From Conchocele bisecta (Eukaryota; Mollusca; Bivalvia; Lucinida; Thyasiridae), in the NCBI GenBank assembly GCA_029237695.1, contig CM055267.1, positions 7,648,036 to 7,712,035 on the forward strand: a stretch of DNA of 64,000 nucleotides, given 5' to 3'. Below the pieces are notes generated by a model, which saw only the letters and a list, made by a program, of their open reading frames with translations, was not told where the DNA came from and did no database searches. Each line of letters starts with the position of its first letter. Positions within the stretch are counted from its first letter, which is position 1. The translations under genes and the position numbers were made by a program. Of the stretch, positions 41,253 to 53,200 are shown in pieces.

Positions 41253-44200
41253 CTGGAACGACACGACGTACAACCATGTAGCTGCCGCAGGGTGAAACGA
41301 CTACACGCACAGGTGAGACTCTGACCTGTGACATAAAACACCGCCCATTGAAACAATCATATTACCCCACCCACCAGTTGCAGTACTGTACGTTACGTTT
41401 CTCTAGAAACGTAACGTACAGTACTGCAACTGGTGGGTGGGGTAATGAGATTTGTTTTCAATTGGCATGTTTTATCTCACAATTCACAGTCATTCACATG
41501 TGCCGATGTTGGTAACATACTATTATATAGCATAGTGTATGAACATGGATGAAACACACAGCCACATCACATGTAGTACGGATATGTTATTATATAATTA
41601 ATGTAATAACGAAATGAATATGCAGACACCGCAGTCGACATAAAAGTCATTTGGTTCGTTAAAATAACTACTAATATTCGAGTCAAAACCAAATAAATCC
41701 TGTAGCGTTTTCGATTATGGTATCCATTTATTTCTGGTAAATTGTGCAAATCGTGTCCACGAATAGTACACACGCAGATAAGAAATGTCTGGTAACACAT
41801 TCGTGGTCCCAGTAGATATCACAGGGAAAACATTCGTGTCCAACGAACTGGGATTTGAGCCGAACACCGACCGATCTTGTTCCTTTATCCATTATTACAT
41901 TCCGACAGTGTAATTACATTGGACAATATTGTCCGTCTCAAACGAATACAATCAAAATAAAGCGAGCGTTCCTTATGCAGATTAGTGCGTCACGATATTG
42001 ACCGCGTATGGATATTTACGGCATCTACTTCCGGCGAGGTCTCGTATTGCCGCTATAATATCTAAAATCACAAATTATCGCTTTGTTTTCCGCATGGATT
42101 TTATCGTTTATTTGCATAATATAATTCATACTTTGTTAATGTTGTGAGAAACACCAGACTATTAATTATCATTTGACACGCGAATACATCGCGCATTAAA
42201 CAAGAGCCGTCCTCGTGTGTAGATATCTTCCTGTTCCAGTGGCAATGCCAGCACGAACCAGGGGGTCGTTTCACTAAACTTCGTACGACTAAAATGTTCG
42301 TAAGTGCAAATTTAGGGTTGTCTGGAAATTTCAATTTATGGATTTACATTTATTGAGTATATGCAACCTATGCTCAATAACTAAATGTTTACAAGAAAAC
42401 ATTGTTAATGTGAAATTTACATACTCATAAGTTTGCACTTACGATGTACCAAGTTTAGTGAAACGGCCCCCAGGGATTTAGGGTCTATAAATGTCTCTTT
42501 ATGAACTAAGAACTGAACGTGTCAGTGGAGGAAGGGGCTATGCACCTTATTGACTGATTGGCTTGAGGGGTTAATATAATTCTGGTACGGACATAATATC
42601 AGTAAATGGTAAATGGATATTTTCCTTTAAAGGTACATGCCCACGCAGTAGGCACAACATGTTCTTTATAGGAATTCAATAAGTGTATAAATTATGTCAC
42701 TATTCCACCAGTTCTAAAAATTACGAGTGCCCGCTATACAAATATAATCATTTATTAATTATCAATTTACTGTTAGCGACGCGCGGCGGCAACAGTCTAT
42801 TTTTATAATGTGCGGGGACGACGACTTTCACACCACGGCTTGCGGTGCGCATGCGCACTATACTACGCGCGCCAGTAGGCTTCCCAATATGTAAACAAGA
42901 ATATCAACATGTCGAAACGTCCAGGACGGAAATTGTATGAAACAGCGTCGGCCAAACAAAAAGGCGAACTGTCTGAGGGACAGGCAGTACAGAGAGAGAG
43001 AGAGTAATTAATATTGGCGAACAGATCACCAAATGGAAAGAGGTACGTGGAGATTTAGATTTGGACTCGAATAGAGACTTTTCTTCTCAACTTCCGATAC
43101 TTCACTGCGCATGTCAAAGATGTGATATGGTTGACCGTGTCACGTGACGCGTATTGGTAAAAATAGCACGAGGTCGGAAAATACCCTTTCTGGTCGTGGC
43201 ATATAAAATGCGATTTAACACCAATTAACACGCACCGTAATTAAAAATAACTCGTTAGTCGGTAGACAAATGGCTCATATAAGGCATGACAGAAAATGAA
43301 AAGTAGTAGTACAGTGTAACCTGCTGCGTGGGCATGTATTTTTAACGACTACCTTAATCAAGTTCAGTACTGCATCGTCATTACTTGCAAAGGTCAGTGA
43401 TGCGAGTTGATAGATGGCTATATACAAACGTCGTGGACGATAGTGTTATATTTAATAAATATTATTTTAATTACTACTTTAATGTGATATACATATTACA
43501 CATATACCCGTCACAGAGGATGACACATAAAACGTCTAAAATAATATCGGTACTGTATGGAATCACGCTCTCATAAGTATGTTGTGGCAGCACGTGACCT
43601 GTATATGCTAGCCGTGTGCAGCCGTGGAGCTGTGGCGGCCCGGTTGGCTGCACCAGGGCGAGTCCAGTTGGGGGCGATGTGCCGTTACCGCGGACAGACA
43701 GCGGCGGCGGTGCGCGGAGTGATCCGCAATGGACGCACTCACCGCCTTGGTAGCCAGATAATACCGTTACGCAAGCGAGTTATCTACATTACACGTATAC
43801 GTTAATAATATAATAATTAGTACACTTTCACAAATAGTTCCATTCGTGTGCAAGCGTTCGTGGAACGGCATACGTATTTCTACTAAGCTTCACGTTGACA
43901 CAGCGTAGTCATATTGGTGTGAGCAACATTAACACGCAACGTTCTGGAAACATATCATCGGAGGAGTACATTTTATTACGATGCTCTAGACGTGATACAT
44001 AGAAAAACTAATCATTGTGCGTTGTGGCCTCGATGGCAGACGGAGCATGTGCCGATGATGGCACAGTATACCGGACTGGCAATACAGACTTGTGTTTTAT
44101 AGGTTATTTGATTTGTACGTGGATATCTGCACGAGTGCCCTAGCGTGTGATTTTGCGGAGAGTAATATCGTTGCGCGGAGGAACGAGTGGCATTTATCCG

Positions 44201-47200
44201 CATACAAATCGAATACCCTTTTTATTATATGAGTACATCATTCAAAATTGATATGCGCCTAACAGTTATGTAGAAAGTATAAATAAAATAAAGGAATTAG
44301 TGATGATTTAGAAGGAACTATTTTACGAGGTGAAACGTAGTTCCGGCACTGACTAAAAAGAATGCACGAGACGTCAATATGGAAAAATATTGATGGTTTG
44401 CGTTCCATTGTTTTTCAAAGGGAAACCAGAAAATGTGGCCTGTCGACACACTTAGGGCCATATTTTGGAAATTGTTACAAAACTTTCAAATAAATAAACA
44501 GACAGACGAACGGACGTACGATCAGTAGTGAGGGTAATTATATTAATGTAGAAGGATGTATCGTTACTAAGTAATGCAAGTGTGCAATATGAAGATATTA
44601 GCTGATGACAAACAGAAATTATAGGTGATATGAGAAACTGCTACAAGAAACTTTCAAATAAATATACAGACAGACGGACGGACGGACGTACGATCAGTAG
44701 CGAGGGTAATTGTATGAATGTGGAATGATGTATAGTTACTTAGTAATGCATGTGTGCAATATGAAGACATTATCTGAAGGCAAACAGAAATTATAGATGA
44801 TTTGAGACTCTTACAAAAACGTTCAAATAAATAAACAGACAGATGGACGGACGTACGATCAGTAATGAGGGTAATTGTATTACTGTGGAATGATGTATAG
44901 TTAATACGTAATGAATGTGTGTAATATGAAGATGTTAGCTCATACAGAAATTATTAGGTGATTTGAAAAACTGTTAGAAAAACATTCAACAAATAAACGG
45001 ACAGACAGACAGACAGACAGCCAGGGCGAAACCTACGGGAGTCGGTGTACGGGTTCGACTTACTGAGTATTCCTGTGGGGCCGTATCTGACGGCGGACAC
45101 CCACTGGGAGTCCGTGTAGGGGTTCGACTGGTACTGTGAGTATGGCACGGAGTTGTAGTACTCGGACGTGGAACCTGCAACAACAAACCCGTGATGTAGG
45201 AATGACAAACACACGGTGTAGGAACAACAAACACACGCTGTAGGGACACGGCGGCACACAGGGCTCTCGCAATATGAATAATTGAAGATACCAGTGGAGT
45301 TGGGTGGCAAGTCCATGTACTTAGCACACACCTTCCACTGGCATCTTCAATTGTCATAAAGCTTAGTTGCATGCAGTAAATGAGTGTGAACAGTGTCGCT
45401 AAATTAAATGATGTCGCCTTTCAATGTTCGAAATAGAACTCGCCATGTACCGTTTCTGTATAAATGTGGTACGACATTCGGTCTGTGGGATATTAACCCT
45501 TCCTACGCTGTTGACGGAAATTGCCGTCTGCTGTTTTTCATTTTTGCTTTAATTCTTAACAAAAAACTGTTGTTGACAGCACATGAGAATCGTCTCCACT
45601 GGAGACGATTCTCATGTACTGTCAAAATCAGGTTTTTATCGAGAAATATTGAAAATAAAACATTTCCAGCAGACGACAACATTTAATTCAGCGTAGTAAT
45701 GGTTAATAATATTTAGGAGCGTGGGCACAGTAATGAGGAAAGCTTCAACTTGAACATGCAGGTGATTGTTTAGATCAGGTTTATTTAAAGGAAACACGTT
45801 AAAACTGCTTAATAATATAGAACTAACTTGTGTGTGGAACTACGGGATGACATTAGTATACCTTTTGCGCGAAGGTTTTAAAGCGAAATATATATTCAGC
45901 GGTTCTCAAAACTGTAGTTGGCACCCTTTGTTTAAACACCCTTTTGATCTAATTGTCATTGTTAACGATATCTGTCAAATGATAGTATATGAATATATCA
46001 AAAAGTTTCACAAAATAGTAGAAATTGGCATACAACAATGGAATACTTATGAAGGCATTGTTCTACGTGAATATCCGAACGACGACCAGATCAAATATCT
46101 ACCGTGAAAATAAACTAGTGATTAGTGTGGACAAAGCACGGGGCACTATGCCAGAACACGACACGCCGGCAGATATACACAGATGACAGTCTGCCGTTGT
46201 TTCTTAATATTTTGAAACGTAGTCATAACCAGTGCATTCCATTAAGAAGAAAGAAATCACAGTAGCGCGATAATATGGTATTGTCTCACTGAAATGCAAT
46301 ATAAACTATCTATATCTTAATGGCTCACACTTTCCCTAGGTCGAGGTATACATTACCGGTATATTCCATGGGAATAGTTTGGTATAATACATCGCTGCCG
46401 TCTTTGTTGACGGGCTCTATGTGAGAATTACCTACTGATATACTGCCATTGTTTTAACATTTGAAAGGAAATACTAGTAATGATTGGTTTTATTTGTTGG
46501 CAACAGATTATTATCTCGATCTTTCTGATAAAAATAAGCTGTTTGTATTGTTCAACCATGGAGGAAAGTTTGACGGAAGATATCTGGCATACAGTTTAAG
46601 TCGGATTTACATATATTCGCATTTACAAATCTATCATCTATGTTTTAGTTGTATTACTTCAGATATTGCATTATATTTTATCAACTATCTTGCCATTGAC
46701 CGAATACACGCTGCCTGATAACAAATGATCATGTTATGCTCGGCTCGGAGACGGTAGGAATTCCTACACATTTCATAGTCCTGTCTGATAAACTTGATAT
46801 GAAAATACACGAACCTGGGCCCGTTTCACTAAACTACGTACGACTAATATGTTCGTAAGTGCAAAATTATGATAGTCTGTAAATATCACATTAACAATGT
46901 TTTCTTGTAAACAATTATTTGATTTGCATTTATTGAGCATAGGCTGCATATGCAGCCTATGCTCAATAAATGTAAATCCATCAATTGAAATTTCCAGACG
47001 ATCATAAATTTGCACTTACGAATATTTTAGTCGTACCAAGTCGTAGGGCTAGGATACAGGACGGAGCATTGGGATACATAACAGCACCAACGAAATCGTA
47101 CTAAACATACAAGTCCCACGAGTGTTCAACAATAAGACACATTGTGGAATTACATGGAAACACGTGCCAGTCAAAGCAAAAGTTGTTTATTCCAAGAACA

Positions 47201-50200
47201 ATAACGTACCTAAAAGGTCAGACAAAACTCTGAGAGCCTACACCCTGTCATACTTACACCACTATAGAAACACGCTTCTAACAAAACAAGATTCTGGTCA
47301 TAAACAAATAATGCTATCTATGGTTGCGTAACTTTCCCACATTGACACACCATTAAACCACTGGCGACGACAACAATGGGCCGACACGATGTAGTCATTA
47401 CGTAAGAAAGCATAATGCACACCAGGGCCCTGGGGTCGGGGCATCCCCTCGGGTGGGCGCCAGAGCGGGACGGTTTACTGTGGCGGTGGTAGCGACCCCC
47501 TTATCTCCTCGCCGCTATCATAACTGCGTTATTGTCACTTCCATTGGGATTCAATCACCAACACATTATCACTGCCATATCATTTGATTAATGTACTGAA
47601 TATTAATTTAGCAATTTGTTTTCTCTCCTCCATGTTTGCCTTTGTGGGGCAATAAACAAGACATCCTAGAATATTATCGACTATGTTTTACAATGAAGGC
47701 TTATCACATGGTTTTTATACGCGGATTGATTTTAGCATAACGACATACAGAACAGCTAGATAGGGACCTTATTGACCGGGGTGCTGCGGGGTAGATAACG
47801 CGCAATTACGGGCCGCGGCCGGGGACATATGGCTTATGGCTGTCATGGCCAGTCCCGCTTCTGGTTAGCTAGATCACTCACGTATCCGGGTATGGTTCTA
47901 TACTGGTTGTTAAAAGCATGGCGGGTGTACTGAATTGCGAACAGTGTAGACCCAGATCAGACTGCGCGGATTATTCATTCAGAGTCACAAATGTGTCCCA
48001 ATTGTGGTGTGGACCAGTGTAGATCCTGACCATCGGGTGCTCCACTTATGCGTGCCAAAGTATTAAGTCCACCAGTACAGTACAAGCACCGTGGGTGAAT
48101 CCGAGAATACATATCAATGAACAGTGTACGCATTGGTCTGATCGTGTGGACTGGTATACTGGCCGCGGACGACTCGGCTGCCGGTCGCGGACTGGTTATA
48201 TACTGGTGGCAGACTTCTATGCCGGTACCGGACACATTGAGGATATTTTCCCGAGGGCACATCAATTATACGTATCGAGAATATGAATAGACGGCGGTCT
48301 TTAATCGACACTGCCATTGTCAAGAGGTGCACCGATTAATAAGCGTCCGATAATGGAATCGGTGGTGGGCGGCATCACGGAAACTCGTCGACATACAGAA
48401 GTAGTGAATGACGTCACTAAGCAATTGGTGATGTCGTCACGGAGAAAACTACAAGTGTTACTGAAAGATTAATTATATACGGACTTCACGACTTATTTAA
48501 AGGTTTCGGATGCACATCTCTGGTTATAAAAATTGTACAAACATATTGTAGACTGTATAGTTTAACTATTACTACGCTGAATTAAATTGTGTCGTCTGCT
48601 GGAAATATTTTATTTTCAATATTTCTCATTGAAAACCTGTTTTGACAGCGCATGAGAATCGTCTCCAATGGAGACGATTCTCATGTGCTGCCAAAACAGG
48701 TTTTTTGTTAAAAATTAAGGCAAAAATGAAAAACAGCAGACGACAATTTTCGTCTCCCGCGTAGTGAGGGTTAAGTCGCAATACAATGATGCTCTATTCT
48801 TGTCACACGGTGTGAAACGCTAATGGGAAAGCGATGTGCCGTCGACTGACTGGTGCTAGGGCATGCAGCAATATACAGGTAGGCGTATAACTAGGCAACC
48901 AACACATATTCTAGACATTCCATAGCTGTTCATTGCCCTGCGACACTCGATTTACATGCAGGAGCATAACAGGAACAAGAACAACAACATGACACAGAAT
49001 GATAGCAGGAAGGAAAGACAAGATTTACAGTCGCTTGTAACGCCACATTAACCATTTTTGCCGCAATATAGCATAGCCGTTGCATAAGATAGTGTACATA
49101 TCTACTGTATGTCACCGCTTTCTCTCTCTCCGTCAAGATAAGGCGGTAATCAGGCTATCCATCACAGGGGGAACACATCAAACAGGCAAAACCCGGCCGT
49201 CGGATGCCGCAATCTACGACTGTTGGACGGGGCGCGATAAGGCACGAGGCCGATGATTGAAGGACGCCGGTTTTAGACGTTGCAATGACCATCGGGTGTA
49301 TACCTCTAGCTATTTCCTCTACCTCTTTCACTGTTATTCATCTCTGATGATAGTGCCTGTGTGTGACCGCAAAGCATAAACCATGCATTGGAGAGGTCAC
49401 ATGCGTGAATTACTGGAACATATCTAAACCGGACACCTTGTGAATCTCCCAGTCTGTCCGGTTTAGAGAGGTTTTATTGTACACACGACTAAAGGATCTT
49501 TAAGGGGTATGACGTTTATCACTTCTAATACCCGCGTGATATATAGGTACTACTGAACCATGAAAACGTACTGACTGTTACATTGCCATTGTAATATTAC
49601 GCTGTTTCATACAGACATCTTGTGAAAGCTATTTGCAGGCGAGTAATACCGACTGTAAAGCGCCGTTTCAGGATACAATTCTATACAATCAAACTGCCAA
49701 TGCGCTATTAGCACGAAATTGCAAGTGACATTTGGAGACACTTGACGGGGATCACGTGACTACAATGGCATTGTGACGTGGTAATTATGCACAGATTTTC
49801 CTGCTCGTTTGCGCTCCGGAACATCGTATGTCGTATTTGTATCAATTAGAATAATACCCAGTAAATGTAGTACACGACTAAAGGTTCCTTATTGAGCAAC
49901 TAGATGTGTGACGTTTCCGAATGTGCCATCACACATTCTGTAACGCCATGTGAAGTCACTCGACAGCGTCAAAGAAAATAGTTTTCGAATACAGACGGAC
50001 TTGATACAATGTACCAGGGCCAAAGCTTGATATAGCACTTTTGTTACCAGTCGGGGCGTATTCTGTCAATGCGCGGTTCGGGGCCTGATCAACATACACG
50101 ACGGTCGTGTGCCTGGGGCGTGTTTATGTCGCCGCCGAGACGCGGCAGTCTTGTAATGCACTTGTCGCCAATTGTATCAATTACCCGGAAACTGCATTAA

Positions 50201-53200
50201 CGGCCCGGGGTTGTCGCGGACACACGGGATATACAGTCTGGACACGTGCTGCACCAGCCATACTGGGCAATAGGGGACCACGGACCGCGGTGGCACACTG
50301 GACATATGAGACACGCCATGTGAGTTTGTACCTGCGGACATCTGCGTAATGTCATGAAATACGTTTACAACATTTACAATATTTTCCGTAATTGGTCAAA
50401 AGTTGACAATATTTTCAGAGTACATGCAGATAATTCCGCATGTACTCTGAACATTTTATCTAACTTTTAACTTTATTTGGGAAATATAGAAATAGAAAAT
50501 GTTGTAAAGGTATTTAATGAAATGACGCAGATGTCCGAAGGTTCAAAATGACATGGCGTGTCTCATATGACTTACCTACTACAGTGTATGTCACATGCTC
50601 AGTGTGACCCCGTGTTGACCTGGTATATTATCAGTAATAGATGGGAACATGTTTGCTAGTGGTTATAGAGCATCTGAGACGAGTGATGATTTAATACGCT
50701 ATTTATTATAGGAATGAATGGACTTTTTGTGGAATTTATCGGGGTATAAACTTGGAAAAGTTTATATCCCCGATAAATTCCACAAAAAGGCCATTCATTC
50801 CTTATAATTCCAGCATTTGAAATAAATTCATCAATAAAATGTGGATATTTTCCGTTTTCTTAAGAATTAGTTTAACTGCGCCTCACGGTTACGGAAAGTA
50901 GTTCGGCGTGGGAGTTTACTGGGATATAAATTTTGGACAGAGACTTGCTATGAGCCAATCAAATGTTAGGGAATTGTGTAAATATTTTTGTGCTGGAATT
51001 ATTAAGCCAGTATACTTTTTTACATATGACACGTGGCCCACGACTCGTCTTTTTATGAAAATCTAAACAAGAAATTTACATTCTATTTATGGCATAAACA
51101 CGACAGCATAATGGAAGCTGAACTGATTATCAAACAGACTGTCTGAATCGGTCTCTTTGACAAATTTAGTACAGAATGGTATTATGATGTTTACTGCATT
51201 GAGTGTGTTACATTTGTATTACAATGTGAAAGGCAATTCCGTTGTATAAATGACGTTATTTCACTGATCACACATGGTGAACAGCGCATGGCTTAATGAT
51301 CTGTAGCCGATTTCATCAAAATTGCAAAGTATACTTTTCTAGCAAAGTATACTTTGAGGGAGAAATTTAAATTTTGGCTGTGATAATGTAATACATTCAG
51401 TATAATAATTCTGCATACTTTTAATCAACAAATATATGCAGTTGTTAGTTTTATATGAAATAATGCATTTCAGGAAAAATAAATGATTACTCCCTCAAAG
51501 TATACTTTGCATTGTTGGTGAAATCGGCTACTGGGCAGCGTTTTTCTGGACATGACGAAGGTGCGATCGTAACTAGTAACCGTTCCACCTTAAACGTTTT
51601 AAAACTTTCAATGGCTCTTCCATTTCATTATTCGGACTATTGTATTGGTCAGAAAATGTGTCACTTTCTAAAATCAACACAAACTTAAATTATTCTCAAA
51701 CAGAAGGCAGCAGAGAAAACGTTTGTCGTATGATTGGACATATTCCATGTCTGTTACAGCGCCTGTTGGTGGCGAGTATTAACCCTTACAATGCTGAATT
51801 AAAATGTGTCTTCTGCTGTTTATTTTGTATTATCCTTTTTTCTTACCTAAACCATGTTTTGAAAACACTTTAGAATCATTTCCAATGGAAATGATTATAA
51901 AGTGTTGTCAAACCATGTTTTATTGAGAAAGAAGACAACACAGAAATCGACAGCAGACGAGAATGTACATTTCCCGCATTCTAAGGGTTAACCCTTTCCC
52001 TGATAGAGACGACTTTTCACGCCTCTGCAGAAGATGTCTTTTGAAAACATTGTGGGAAAAGGAGAAATTGCTTGTAACAAGCAATTTCTCCTTTTCCCAC
52101 AATGTTTTCTACTCTATCAGATAATTTAACCATCATTTGAGCCAGCATTTGATTCTTTTATTCAGATGTTTTCGATTTGGAAGAGTCGAAATATCGCGAA
52201 ACAGGGAAAGGGTTAATAGAACTCGCAGGAATACATTGTTGTCCCAACGTCCATTCACTAACTTACTGGACACGAGCAAGTAACCGCATTGGTGAATGGA
52301 CAACCGCAGACGTTGGTTCACCCAGTTACAGAGCGCGCTGATTATGATCTTTATTGAGACACGGCCCCGGGACAGTGCGTTTCCAGTTAGATCGCGTGGA
52401 ACGTACATTTTCGTCTGTTGCTGTGTTACATTTGTCTTCTTTCCCAATCTCAATACAAACATGGTATGCCATGGCCAGCACTTGAGAATCATTTTCATTG
52501 AGACGCGGGCCCGGGGGCGTGTGTGGTCATGAATTATCCCTTATAATGCGGGAAACGTCAATTGTCATCTGATGTTGTTTTATATGTTGTCTCGTTTCTC
52601 AATCAAAACATGATTTGTCAACATTTTAGAATTATTTCCATACTTCTAAAGTTTTGTCAAATCATGCTTTTATTACGATAAAAGTATAAAATAAACAAGA
52701 AAATGTGGCCTGCCAGCACACAAATGCCCCCGATGGCAGATGGCCGAACTAGCCGGACTCACGTAGACACGGACGGACGGACAGACAGACAGTCCACACA
52801 CTACATGCCTCCCACTCTTCCGACACCGAGGGCATAAAAACAGTGGACGACAAATTTAATTCAGCATTGTAATGGCTAAGTACAGTAGCGTGCATTGTCA
52901 AGAGATTTTCCATGTGTCTTAAATGCGATTTGTTCTATTGACGGGAGGCTGGGAATTATACTCTCCACTTGTAACCATAATCTCTGCGTCATTAGCGAAT
53001 CCACGAAGTTATTATTGTCTCAATTGGATAATGACTGTATGAGGAGGCACGAATAACAGGCGACTAGTGGAGGCAGTCGGCGATAATCGACTGTCAAAGC
53101 CGATACCTGCATCGTGATACCATCTTAGTTGGCCATTAAACAAACGGCATACAAACATGCAGTCGTCAACCGGGTTTTACGGCCCACATGGTGATAGTTA

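Noticed and set aside
43600..43760. CpG-rich segment as a Pax-like exon
   Set aside because: No acceptor with pyrimidine tract and no phase-compatible open frame with both splice sites.
50107..50349. 80-codon plus-strand frame in a GC-rich patch
   Set aside because: Antisense to the Pax-like gene, overlaps the palindromic element at 50303, no domain.
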